The position numbers and the translations under genes are program-made. The notes beneath the pieces are model-generated. The model was not told the DNA's origin. It searched no databases and saw only the letters and a list, made by a program, of their open reading frames with translations. 64,000 bases of DNA from Bryobacterales bacterium (lineage in GTDB: Bacteria > Acidobacteriota > Terriglobia > Bryobacterales > Bryobacteraceae). This document shows positions 39,101 to 47,737 of this stretch, in pieces. The stretch spans positions 248,001-312,000 of the forward strand of contig JADKID010000005.1 in assembly GCA_016721425.1 (NCBI GenBank), read 5' to 3'. Position 1 is the stretch's first letter. Every line of letters begins with the position of its first letter.

Positions 39101-39471
39101 CTCACCTCAACACTCTCGGTCACGGCGCCCACTTCCAGCGGAGCGTCGATTTTCAGCACCGCGCCTGTCTCCAGGATGATGCCGGTTTGAACTTTGGCCT
39201 TGAAGCCCGCGTTTGTGACCCTCAGGTCGTAGGTGCCAGGGATCAGTGGTGAAATCGTGTACGATCCCGAACCGTTGGTGGTGACGGAACGGCTGACGCC
39301 TGTTCCTGTATTCGTTACGGTGACGGTAGCATTCGGCACGGCTGCGCCAGACGCATCCGTGATGATACCGGTGATCGATGCGTTGGTTCCCTGGCCCGCC
39401 GCGAACGGCGCGGCCAGAACGAGTAGCATCAATCCAAGACAAACCCGAAGCAGACTTTGCTTCTGAAACAT
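36157..39471 (-). CDS. Oar-like TonB-dependent receptor (intact)
   Basis: The 1,104-residue protein begins at ATG 39471 with a signal peptide (CLGLMLLVLAAPFAAGQ), which is far better than the upstream ATGs of the same frame. It has a carboxypeptidase-regulatory beta-sandwich (SITGIITDASGAAVPNATVTV), a plug (GGSPPMDAIQEFRVATGNSAEFGR) and a large barrel with a C-terminal aromatic (QIQLALRYTF). Such proteins import large ligands, often glycans, across the outer membrane. Upstream lie a -35/-10 pair and a LacI-like operator cluster (39503-39558). It is the same type as the frameshifted receptor at 19.5-22.7 kb but not a recent duplicate. Confidence 0.93.
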   Translation of the reverse strand: MFQKQSLLRVCLGLMLLVLAAPFAAGQGTNASITGIITDASGAAVPNATVTVTNTGTGVSRSVTTNGSGSYTISPLIPGTYDLRVTNAGFKAKVQTGIILETGAVLKIDAPLEVGAVTESVEVSAQAAMLQTQETSVAGVVTQSQLERIPVNGRNYTRLLVLMPGTSDIVRSQSRGGLSGAQMVSVNGQRTQDNNYTMDGVDNNMMFMNAPGGSPPMDAIQEFRVATGNSAEFGRSAGANVNVSIKSGSRDLHGSLYEYLRNDKFDANDWFANRQRQGKVPFKQNQFGASAGGPLMIPKLYNGREKTFWFGSYEGFRWRRGQTAQTSVPLEAMRNGNFSSLSNTIFDPLTGTTDASGRINRTPFAGNIIPSARIEPGMKYIVDTQMPMANRPGTVNNRLLTTGAQRDRDMFVARVDHTFSDKDTVFFRMLEQRVSEFVPNVGGYYNTQNRYDVSNYGAGWNHVFSPTAILEVKYGFSHPDNPGCPTYTDGLTRGGIQDSAKVTIFDKDALCDTRVTYTPQGYYGAGGGGGETILDRNHQFNGKFTKIVGRHNMKMGGGYTWRNMDAAYANPTNGNADFWIDPTSSANTPGSGNSFATMLLGYPSYIRRGFTIPQLFAQQHYFEGFFQDDWRVTDKLTINLGVRWESGLRPYDKNDAAGNLLVTHDNTGYHAELMWAGVNPLTDPVTGKAGLPAKTLGYGRSLMRKDMNNWAPRLGIAYQLNDKTVIRMGAGVFFNSTFMQELNDLRKFWPYLPQQEISYNRGATPDFRITDKGPGFDSTQAIGGWPQNPNNRTPYSQQWNVFVQRQLLNEMTLDVGYVGSSNKKQIGYVGWNNAPTPSSAPLNPRRILASSGFTGNMDGGSNMFSSEYNAFQTKLTKRFSKGLQVLANYTWGKVMDDQSSLSEGKYQNMFNIRADWSRSSYDIKHAFKVGYVYDLPFGKGRTFGANMNGFANSVFGGWALEGIVQLQSGTASNVRTGTDRANVGKTNERPNVLRNPNLPKDQRTVDRWFDTSAFAMPDFFTFGNAAAYMIEDDGRASYDVSITKRFRFMETHALEVRGELFNFPNHPDFGAPGSGGYVLNTAGYGVIGSATSARQIQLALRYTF

Positions 39472-39502
39472 GAGAGAGACCTCCCCTGACACTTGACAAA
39501 CA

Positions 39503-39523
39503 GTTAACGTTAACGTGAACGTT
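39503..39523. promoter_or_regulatory. Tandem LacI-type operator upstream of the TonB receptor
   Basis: GTTAACGTTAAC (39503-39514) is a perfect 12-bp palindrome with the central CG typical of LacI-family operators. It overlaps a second near-palindrome GTTAACGTGAAC (39509-39520) and ends in AACGTT. It lies just downstream of the proposed -10 on the minus strand, a repressing position. No LacI gene is in the window. Confidence 0.6.
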
Positions 39524-39529
39524 CCAGTC

Positions 39530-39558
39530 AGTATATTCTGCTCCAGCGTCAAGATCAA
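39530..39558 (-). promoter_or_regulatory. Candidate sigma-70 promoter of the TonB receptor
   Basis: Minus-strand TTGATC (39553-39558), 17-base spacer and TATACT (39530-39535) precede the receptor ATG by about 58 bases, leaving a leader that contains the operator palindromes. Confidence 0.6.
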
Positions 39559-39611
39559 GCACAATTTGTCAAGAACCCTCAGGGCGCCCCATTTCGATAT
39601 CATGGTCCCCA

Positions 39612-41372
39612 ATGCGCTCGCTCCAGTTTGCTTGGCTATTTGTTCTCGTCCTGACCATCTCCGCCCTCGCCACCGGCCAGGGCATGATCAGCGGCAGCGC
39701 GCGCCCTCTGCCCCGTGCACAGGCCTCCGGCCGGCCCTGGCCTGTATCATTCACAGACGTTGCCGCATCCTCCGGCCTCACCACGAAGATCACTTCCGGC
39801 AACGAGACGAAGAAGAAGTTCGTCATCGAGGCGAACGGCTCCGGAGTGGCCCTCCTGGATTTCGACAGCGACGGCAGTCTGGACGTCTTTCTCGTGAATG
39901 GCTCGCGCCTGGAGGGCTTCCCCGCCGGTCAAGCGCCGACGAATAAGCTCTATCGCAACGCCGGCAAGGGCCGCTTCACCGACGTAACCAAACAGTCCGG
40001 AATAGACCGCGCCGGCTGGGGCAACGGAGTGTGCACCGGCGACGTCAACAACGACGGCTTTCCGGATCTCTACGTCACCTATTACGGCCCCAATCTGATG
40101 ATGCGCAACAAGGGCGACGGCACGTTCACCGACGACACGCAACGCTCCGGCACTGCCGGACCAGCTACCGAGTGGAGCACCGGCTGTACGTTCATCGATT
40201 ACGACCGCGACGGCCACCTCGATCTTCTCGTCACCAGCTACCTGCAATTCGACCCGCAGACCACACCGTTGCCTGGGAAGTTCCCTTTCTGCTACTGGAA
40301 GGGCAGCCCCGTCTACTGCGGCCCGCGCGGCTTGCCCTACGGCAGCATGACGCTCTATCACAACCGTGGCGATGGCACGTTTGAAGACGTCTCTGTCCGC
40401 TCCGGTGTCCGCGCGGTCAAAGACTTCTACGCTTTCACCGCCATCACCGCCGACCTCGATGCCGACGGCTGGCCCGATCTCTATATCGCCAGCGACTCCA
40501 CGCCCAGCATCCTGCTGCAAAACCGTCACGACGGCACCTTCCGCGACATCGCTACCGAGTGCGGCCTGGCCTACAACGACAACGGTTCGGAGCAGGCCGG
40601 CATGGGCCTCGCCGTCGCCGACTTCGACAACGACGGCCGCGTCGACGTGACAAAAACCAACTTCATTGGCGATTACCCCAACCTCTATCGCAACCTCGGC
40701 CGCGGCTTCTTCTCGGACATCTCCATGAAGGCCGGCCTCGCCGTCAACCCCGACTATGTCCTCTGGGGCACCGGCTTCGTGGACCTCGACAACGACGGCT
40801 GGAAGGACATCTTCCAGGTGGCCGGCCACGTCTATCCCGAGGTGGCGCAGATCAATGCCATCGAGTCGTACAAGCGCCAGCGTCTCGTCTACCGCAATCT
40901 GGGCAATGCTCGCTTTGAGGACGTCTCCGCCCCCTCGGGGCCTGGCGTATTGCAGGAACACTCCAGCCGTGGCGCGGCGTTCGGCGACTTCGATAACGAC
41001 GGCGATATCGACGTGCTCGTCATGAACATGCACGAGCCGCCCTCGCTGCTCCGCAACGACTCCAGCTCCCCGCACCAATGGATCAAGCTTCAGCTCCAGG
41101 GGGTGAAGTCCAACCGTGCGGCCATCGGCGCCACGGTCACCATCCAGAGCGGCGGAATGCGCCAGACCGACGCCGTCCTCAGCCAGTCCAGTTTTCTCTC
41201 CGTCAACGACCTCCGCCTCCACTTCGGTCTTCGCGCTGTTCAAGCTGTGGATCGAATCACCGTCCGCTGGCCCTCGGGCGTCACGGAGGAGTTTCCGGGC
41301 GCCGCCGCCGGCAGTCTCTATCTGCTGATCGAAGGTTCCGGCCAGACCAAGGCCATCCCTCTGCCCCAATGA
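39612..41372 (+). CDS. CRTAC1-like FG-GAP/ASPIC-UnbV repeat protein, secreted
   Basis: The 586-residue protein has a signal peptide (WLFVLVLTISALATGQ) and seven FG-GAP/VCBS-type Ca2+ loops of the form DxDxDGxxD (DFDSDGSLD, DVNNDGFPD, DYDRDGHLD, DLDADGWPD, DFDNDGRVD, DLDNDGWKD, DFDNDGDID). They predict a seven-bladed propeller. The C terminus is an ASPIC/UnbV domain (GATVTIQSGGMRQTD, VDRITVRWPSGV). These proteins are abundant in Acidobacteria and Planctomycetes, with unknown roles in adhesion or carbohydrate binding. TATCAT is 8 bases upstream of the ATG. It shares an ATGA overlap with the TPR gene. Confidence 0.93.
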   Translation: MRSLQFAWLFVLVLTISALATGQGMISGSARPLPRAQASGRPWPVSFTDVAASSGLTTKITSGNETKKKFVIEANGSGVALLDFDSDGSLDVFLVNGSRLEGFPAGQAPTNKLYRNAGKGRFTDVTKQSGIDRAGWGNGVCTGDVNNDGFPDLYVTYYGPNLMMRNKGDGTFTDDTQRSGTAGPATEWSTGCTFIDYDRDGHLDLLVTSYLQFDPQTTPLPGKFPFCYWKGSPVYCGPRGLPYGSMTLYHNRGDGTFEDVSVRSGVRAVKDFYAFTAITADLDADGWPDLYIASDSTPSILLQNRHDGTFRDIATECGLAYNDNGSEQAGMGLAVADFDNDGRVDVTKTNFIGDYPNLYRNLGRGFFSDISMKAGLAVNPDYVLWGTGFVDLDNDGWKDIFQVAGHVYPEVAQINAIESYKRQRLVYRNLGNARFEDVSAPSGPGVLQEHSSRGAAFGDFDNDGDIDVLVMNMHEPPSLLRNDSSSPHQWIKLQLQGVKSNRAAIGATVTIQSGGMRQTDAVLSQSSFLSVNDLRLHFGLRAVQAVDRITVRWPSGVTEEFPGAAAGSLYLLIEGSGQTKAIPLPQ

Positions 41373-42385
41373 GCACTCTGATCCTCATCATGGCGTTCGC
41401 GCTTCAGGCCAACCCCGATGCTCTCTCGGCCTCGGCCACGCAGCTCGCGCAACAGGGCAAAGCCGAGGAAGCAGCGGCGCTCTGGCAGCGCGCCCTCGCC
41501 GCACAACCCGGCCACTTTCCTTCGCTCTTCAACCTCGGCTTCCTGCGCCAATCCCAGGGCCAGAATGAGGAAGCGTCCACATTGCTTGCCCGTGCCGCCA
41601 AGGTGAATCCCAGAGACTTCAACACTCGCTATCTGCACGGCGTGGTCCTGCTCAGAATCAACCAGCGCGATGCCGCCCTCACCGAGTGGCGCGCCGCCAC
41701 CGCCGTTCAGCCAGCCAACTACAAGCTCCTGCAAATCATGGCCGTTGAGTATGGCAAAGGTTACTACTACCGCGAAGCCTGCGACGCGGCGCAGCGCGCG
41801 CTGAAACTGCGCAACGACACACCCGAGCCCTGGCTCATTGCCATCCAGGCCTGCCACGACGCCCGCGATCCCGGCGTGCTCGAGCTCACTCGCGGGGCCG
41901 CCCAGAAGTTCCCTTCCAACGCCCGCACCAACTTCGAATACGGCTACCAGCTCCGCCGCGCTGGACGGTACGGGGAGAGCGTAGACTTCCTAAAAAAAGC
42001 GATGGAAGCAGATGCCTCCTATGAGGAGCCGTACTTCTTCTACGGCGACTCGCTCCTGCTGGAAGACCGCTACGACGAGGCCGCCCAGCACCTGCGCGCC
42101 GCTCTGAAGATCCGCCCGGACTATATGCCCGCCTGCATCGCGCTCGCCAAGGCCCTCATGGGTCAGGACAAGCTCGACGATGCGGCAGCGGAGTTGCAGC
42201 GCTGCTCGCAAACCAATGAGAAGCATGCTCAGCCGCACCTGCTGCTCAGCCAGATCTACTTTCGAATGGGGAAGGAAGCGGAGGCGGGACGCGAGAAGGA
42301 ACTCTCACTCAAACTCAGGCGGGCACATCCGGAACTGATGGAATCTCCGCAGGCGCGGCCGTTTCCAGCCACGCCTGCGAAATAG
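41369..42385 (+). CDS. TPR-repeat protein coupled to the CRTAC1 gene
   Basis: The 338-residue protein contains about seven to eight tetratricopeptide repeats (for example FNLGFLRQSQGQNEEASTLL and FLKKAMEADASYEEPYFFYG). A short hydrophobic N terminus (TLILIMAFALQANP) may be a signal peptide. ATG 41369 overlaps the CRTAC1 stop; the frame is open further upstream but inside that gene. CRTAC1 and TPR genes are a common pair in this phylum, and the TPR protein probably scaffolds or assembles the partner. No catalytic motif is present. Confidence 0.88.
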   Translation: MSTLILIMAFALQANPDALSASATQLAQQGKAEEAAALWQRALAAQPGHFPSLFNLGFLRQSQGQNEEASTLLARAAKVNPRDFNTRYLHGVVLLRINQRDAALTEWRAATAVQPANYKLLQIMAVEYGKGYYYREACDAAQRALKLRNDTPEPWLIAIQACHDARDPGVLELTRGAAQKFPSNARTNFEYGYQLRRAGRYGESVDFLKKAMEADASYEEPYFFYGDSLLLEDRYDEAAQHLRAALKIRPDYMPACIALAKALMGQDKLDDAAAELQRCSQTNEKHAQPHLLLSQIYFRMGKEAEAGREKELSLKLRRAHPELMESPQARPFPATPAK

Positions 42386-42392
42386 GAAACGA

Positions 42393-43727
42393 CTACGCCT
42401 TGACGGGCTTGTCAACGACCTTGAAGTTCTTCTCGTCGAAATACAGCACCTTGCCGTGCCGGTAGCTGTTCACCGCCATCGTGATGGCAACCTGCGCGCG
42501 GCCCGCCGTCTCCACATCCAGCGTCGGCTTCTGGCGGGTGCGCATGCACTCCAGGAAGTTGCCGATGTGGGCATACATGGCATCCTTGGGATCAACGTCG
42601 ATCTTGATCGGCGCCACGCCCCACTTGGCCTTGTACTCAGCATTGGCCACTCGGCCTTCGGGTTTCACGGTGATGTAAGTCGTGTCGCCTTCAAACCGGC
42701 CGTGCTCCACCATGATCAGCGTGCCTTCGTGGCCGCGGATCAGGCCAGGAATGTGCTCGGAGTTCGCCATGCAGCTCGACAGGACAACCGAGTAGCCCTT
42801 GGCGTATTCGGCCACCAGATGGAACGTATCCGGCACTTCGCGCTCATCCTTGAACTGATAGACGCCCCCGCTGCCGATCACGCGCTGCGGGAACTGCGGC
42901 TCACCCCAGCAGATGTTCATCGGCGCCATCACGTGGAAGAAGAGGTCCGTCGCGATGCCGCCCGAGTAATCCCAATACTTCCGGAAGCGGAAGAAGCGGT
43001 CCGCATCGAAGCTGCGCTTGGGCGCGGAGCCCAGCCACATCTTCCAATCGATGTAATCTTCGCCCTTGGCTTCCGGCCCGGCGCTCTTGTCGATCTTCCA
43101 GTTCCACTCGCCTTCATTCGAATTGCGGTGATAGCTGCCCTGGCTCATCAACATCTTGCCGAGCATGCCGTCGGTGATGGCCTTGCGCGCCTTCCACCAC
43201 TGATCGGCGGAAGTGGTCTGCGAGCCCACCTGCACAACGCGCCCGGTCTCTTTCACCGTGCTGATCAGCGCCTTCACCTCTTCCACCGTGTGGCACATCG
43301 GCTTTTCGAGATAGACGTCTTTGCCCTGATCCATCGCCTCCAGCGCGATCTTGGCATGCCAGTGATCGGGGGTTGCCACGATCACCGCGTCCACGTCCTT
43401 GCGGGACAGGATCTCGCGGTAGTCCAGCGTGCCCATCACTTTGAAGCGCTCTTTGCCCGCGTTCACACGCTTCTGATAGACGTCGCAAACGCCGACGATC
43501 TCGCAGGCGCCCGGCTTGACGTCCTTGCCGTACTTGTCGAAGCGATCCGACACGTATCCGCCGCGGCCACCGGTACCAATCACGGCCACATTGATCTTGT
43601 CGTTGGCGCCAATCACCCGCGCCGGGTTCATCTTGTTGTTGGCCGATTTCGCCATCGCCGTACCGGCGATGCTCATCGCCGCGGCGCCCGCTACAAACTG
43701 CCGGCGGTTGGTGCTTTCTGTGGACAT
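42393..43727 (-). CDS. Gfo/Idh/MocA-family oxidoreductase with Tat signal
   Basis: The 444-residue protein starts STESTNRRQFVAGAAAMSI, a twin-arginine signal, followed by VAVIGTGGRGGYVS (nucleotide binding), DAVIVATPDHWHAKIA and EKPMCHTVEEV with the catalytic Lys-Pro. The C-terminal substrate domain has the large insertions usual for exported family members (WKMWLGSAPKRSFDADRFFRFRKYW). Expected to be a periplasmic NAD(P)-dependent sugar oxidoreductase. It resembles the gene at 34.7 kb in architecture but is divergent in sequence. An AGAGGTGAG ribosome site precedes the ATG. Confidence 0.92.
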   Translation of the reverse strand: MSTESTNRRQFVAGAAAMSIAGTAMAKSANNKMNPARVIGANDKINVAVIGTGGRGGYVSDRFDKYGKDVKPGACEIVGVCDVYQKRVNAGKERFKVMGTLDYREILSRKDVDAVIVATPDHWHAKIALEAMDQGKDVYLEKPMCHTVEEVKALISTVKETGRVVQVGSQTTSADQWWKARKAITDGMLGKMLMSQGSYHRNSNEGEWNWKIDKSAGPEAKGEDYIDWKMWLGSAPKRSFDADRFFRFRKYWDYSGGIATDLFFHVMAPMNICWGEPQFPQRVIGSGGVYQFKDEREVPDTFHLVAEYAKGYSVVLSSCMANSEHIPGLIRGHEGTLIMVEHGRFEGDTTYITVKPEGRVANAEYKAKWGVAPIKIDVDPKDAMYAHIGNFLECMRTRQKPTLDVETAGRAQVAITMAVNSYRHGKVLYFDEKNFKVVDKPVKA

Positions 43728-43825
43728 GGGGGACTCACCTCTTTGGAGATAGACTTCCAGACCATCTTATCGCCAAACGACCCCGCCGATGCGATATCAT
43801 CGGCACTCGAAGGAGGTCACTCACG

Positions 43826-44275
43826 ATGGAGACTCTCAGTTTCGCGTGGTGGCTCTGGGCCCTCGTCGGCCTGCTGCTCCTGGCTGGGGAACTGCTCACG
43901 CCCGGCGGTTTCTACCTCATCTTCTTTGGCGCCGGCGCGCTCGCCGTGGGCCTGCTCAAGCTCCTGCTGGGAATCCAAGTCGGTTTGGCCATGGAGGGCC
44001 TGGTCTTCGTGGTCATCTCCGTCGCAGCGCTGGCTCTATTCCGCAAGCCTCTTCTGCAACGCTTCCAGCGGCTCTCCCCCACCAGCAACGTCGACAATCT
44101 CACCAGTGAGATCGCCACGGCGCTGGAGGATATTCCCGCCGGAGGCCGAGGTAAGGCGGAACTGCGCGGCACTTCCTGGAACGCGGAAAATCTGGGCGAC
44201 ACGCCCATAGCCAAGGCCACGCGCTGCCAGGTGGAGCGCGTCGATGGCCTCACTCTCCTGGTCCGCCCTCTCTAA
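43826..44275 (+). CDS. NfeD-family membrane protein
   Basis: The 149-residue protein has two to three N-terminal membrane helices (FAWWLWALVGLLLLAGELL, GFYLIFFGAGALAVGLLKLL, AMEGLVFVVISVAALALF) and a C-terminal OB-like beta domain (GTSWNAENLGDTPIAKATRCQV), the short NfeD form that partners stomatins. It has a strong AAGGAGGT site and lies 18 bases before the stomatin gene, the classic NfeD-stomatin pair. Confidence 0.92.
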   Translation: METLSFAWWLWALVGLLLLAGELLTPGGFYLIFFGAGALAVGLLKLLLGIQVGLAMEGLVFVVISVAALALFRKPLLQRFQRLSPTSNVDNLTSEIATALEDIPAGGRGKAELRGTSWNAENLGDTPIAKATRCQVERVDGLTLLVRPL

Positions 44276-44293
44276 CCGTCCCTGGAGGACTTT

Positions 44294-45253
44294 ATGGAAC
44301 TCGGTGCACTCTTAGTAGTTGCCTTCATCATTCTGCTGGCGGGCATGATCCTCGCCAAAACAGCCATCGTTGTACCGCAGCAGTCCGCCTTCGTCGTCGA
44401 GCGCCTCGGCAAATACGCCGGCACGCTCCAGGCGGGCTTCCATATCCTGACGCCCTTCGTGGATGTGATCCGCTACCGCCATTCGCTGAAGGAACAGGCC
44501 ATCGACATCCCCGAACAGATCTGCATTACCCGCGACAACGTCCAGGTGGGGGTGGACGGCATCCTCTATATGAAGGTGCTCAACCCGGAGCGCGCGTCCT
44601 ACGGCATCAGCGACTTCGGCTTCGCCATCCGGCAACTGGCCCAGACCAACCTCCGCTCCGAGATCGGCAAGATCGATCTCGACCGCACCTTCGAGGAGCG
44701 CACCTCCATCAACGCTCAGGTGGTCAGCGAACTCGACAAGGCCACCGAACCCTGGGGCGTGAAGGTCCTCCGCTACGAGATCAAGACCATCAATCCGCCA
44801 CAGGACATCCTCTCGGCCATGGAGAAGCAGATGCGGGCCGAGCGCGAGAAGCGCGCCACCATCCTCAATTCCGAAGCCAACCGCGAATCCGCCATTAACA
44901 CGGCCGACGGCGAAAAGCAGAAGGTCATCAAGGCCTCCGAAGCCAACCGGCAGCAGCAGATCAACGAGGCGGAGGGCGAGGCCAACGCGATTCTGGCTAT
45001 CGCCGGCGCCACGGCCGAGGGTCTCCGCCGTGTTGCACAGGCCATCAACGAGCCCGGCGGCTTCGAGGCCGTTCAGCTCCGCGTCGCGGAGCAGTACGTC
45101 GCCGAGTTCGGCAAGATAGCGAAGGCCTCCTCCACCATCGTCGTCCCGTCCAACCTGGGCGACGTTGCCTCCATGCTCTCCGTCGCGATGAACGTCATCC
45201 GCAAAGAGGGCCATACTGGAGGGAATGTCATCCCCCCAGCCGCACAGCGGTAA
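44294..45253 (+). CDS. Stomatin/QmcA-like SPFH (Band 7) protein
   Basis: The 319-residue protein has an N-terminal membrane anchor (LLVVAFIILLAGMILA), a Band-7 domain (IVVPQQSAFVVERLGKYAG, QICITRDNVQVGVDG, EIGKIDLDRTFEERTSIN) and a long Ala/Glu-rich coiled coil (QMRAEREKRATILNSEANRE). It should form large membrane-associated rings with NfeD. The 3' end overlaps the CYTH gene by 29 bases, and that gene's GGAGGG ribosome site lies inside this one. Confidence 0.94.
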   Translation: MELGALLVVAFIILLAGMILAKTAIVVPQQSAFVVERLGKYAGTLQAGFHILTPFVDVIRYRHSLKEQAIDIPEQICITRDNVQVGVDGILYMKVLNPERASYGISDFGFAIRQLAQTNLRSEIGKIDLDRTFEERTSINAQVVSELDKATEPWGVKVLRYEIKTINPPQDILSAMEKQMRAEREKRATILNSEANRESAINTADGEKQKVIKASEANRQQQINEAEGEANAILAIAGATAEGLRRVAQAINEPGGFEAVQLRVAEQYVAEFGKIAKASSTIVVPSNLGDVASMLSVAMNVIRKEGHTGGNVIPPAAQR

Positions 45254-45800
45254 AGAAATAGAGGTAAAACTAGCCGTCCCCGACGCGGCCGCGGCGCGCG
45301 AGTTGCTCCTGCGCGCCGGCTTCATCGAAGCGCACGAACGCGCCTTTGAATCGAACGAAGTGTACGACACGCCCGGCGGCGATCTGCTGCTTGCCCGCCA
45401 ACTGCTGCGCCTGCGCGATTTCCGCAACGAGGCGATCGTCACCTTCAAGGGGCCGCCCGAACCCGGCCCGCACAAGACGCGGCCGGAGTACGAGACGCGC
45501 GTGGAATCGGCGCCTGCGTTCCGCCAGATCCTGCACGCGCTGGGCTACCGGCTGACCTTCCGGTACGAGAAGTACCGCACGACGTTGCAGCGCGCGGGCG
45601 AACCGGGGCACGCCGTGTTGGATGAAACGCCCATCGGGACTTACCTGGAGCTGGAAGGCTCGGCGGCGTGGATCGACGCTACGGCGGACGAACTCGGCTT
45701 CGCGCACGAGAGCTACATTCTGCTCAGCTACGGCTCGTTGTACCGCGAACACTGCCAGCAAGCGGGGATTGAGCCCACGCACATGGTGTTTACGCGGTAG
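45225..45800 (+). CDS. CYTH-domain protein (class IV adenylate cyclase/CyaB-like)
   Basis: The 191-residue protein has the diagnostic ExExK strand (EIEVKL) and the acidic/basic tunnel residues of the CYTH fold: LRLRDFRNEAIVTFKGP, EYETRV, FRYEKYRTTL, LDETPIGTYLELEG. Members are class IV cyclases or triphosphatases; this one resembles the CyaB group by length. It overlaps the stomatin gene and ends 29 bases before moxR, so it is embedded in the operon. Whether it makes cAMP is not decidable from the sequence. Confidence 0.9.
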   Translation: MSSPQPHSGKEIEVKLAVPDAAAARELLLRAGFIEAHERAFESNEVYDTPGGDLLLARQLLRLRDFRNEAIVTFKGPPEPGPHKTRPEYETRVESAPAFRQILHALGYRLTFRYEKYRTTLQRAGEPGHAVLDETPIGTYLELEGSAAWIDATADELGFAHESYILLSYGSLYREHCQQAGIEPTHMVFTR

Positions 45801-45829
45801 CGGCCGATTGGTTGCCATACAATAGACAT

Positions 45830-46828
<999 letters not shown>

Positions 46829-46840
46829 GGCATCTCTGCC

Positions 46841-47725
46841 ATGGCTACCCCGCTCCTGGACCGGCAACTACTGGAACGTCTCGAACGCCTGACCATCCGC
46901 TGGCAGAAGTCGTTCCGCGGGCTGGTGGGCGGCCACAACGCCTCGCGCTATGCCGGCCCCGGGCAGGAGTTTCTGGACCACCGCAATTTCCACCAGGGCG
47001 ATGACCTGCGGGCCGTCAACTGGCGGGCCTACATGCGGCTGGAGAAGCTGTTCCTCAAGATGTTCCAGGTGGAGCCGCGCACGCCGATCCGGCTGTTGCT
47101 GGACTCCTCTCTCTCGATGACGGCAACGCCCGGCCCGGCGGGCAGCACGAGCAAGTTCGATTACGCGCGCCAGTTGGCCGCGGCGCTCACCTACGTAGGC
47201 CTGGTGCGCCACGACTCGATCCTGATCCAACCTTTTCACGAGCGTCTGGACGACGCGCACCTGGCTTCCGGCGGACGGCACCGCTACGGCCCGGTGAATG
47301 ATTTCCTCTCCGGCCTGGAACCCGCCGGCCGCACCTCGTTTTTCGAGATCGCCCGCCAGTTCATCTCTGCCTATCCAAAGCCGGGACTGCTCGTCATACT
47401 CTCCGACTTCCTCGATGACGCCGACATTCTCAAGCCGCTGCAGTACCTCACCGACTTCGGCCACGAACTACTCATCATCCAGATCTGGGCCGATAGCGAC
47501 CGCGCCCCCGGCATGGACGGCGACGTGACGCTGACCGACGCCGAGACGGGCACAGCCTTGGAGCTTTCGCTGGACGCGCCGGCGCGCGCGGCCTACACCG
47601 AAGCGTTCGACCGGTACTCCGGCGCGCTGGAAAATCTCGCACTCCGCGCCGGCGGCCGTTACGCCGGCTTTGCAACCTCCGTCCCATTACAAGAGGCCAT
47701 TTTGACGGCCCTTCAGCACACATAA
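46841..47725 (+). CDS. DUF58 protein with VWA-like fold
   Basis: The 294-residue protein has the DUF58 signature (GPGQEFLDHRNFHQGDDLRA, then VNWRAYMRLEKLFLKMF) and a complete MIDAS motif DSSLS in LLLDSSLSMTA. DUF58 proteins pair with MoxR in the BatA/aerotolerance type operon. No membrane segment. It is 12 bases after moxR and 12 before the VWA fusion gene. Confidence 0.92.
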   Translation: MATPLLDRQLLERLERLTIRWQKSFRGLVGGHNASRYAGPGQEFLDHRNFHQGDDLRAVNWRAYMRLEKLFLKMFQVEPRTPIRLLLDSSLSMTATPGPAGSTSKFDYARQLAAALTYVGLVRHDSILIQPFHERLDDAHLASGGRHRYGPVNDFLSGLEPAGRTSFFEIARQFISAYPKPGLLVILSDFLDDADILKPLQYLTDFGHELLIIQIWADSDRAPGMDGDVTLTDAETGTALELSLDAPARAAYTEAFDRYSGALENLALRAGGRYAGFATSVPLQEAILTALQHT

Positions 47726-47737
47726 AGGTCCAGCAGA

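Noticed and set aside
39747..41369. Antisense frame of about 540 codons opposite the CRTAC1 gene
   Set aside because: Repetitive Ala/Val/Gly product arising from the repeated Asp-rich codons of the real propeller gene.
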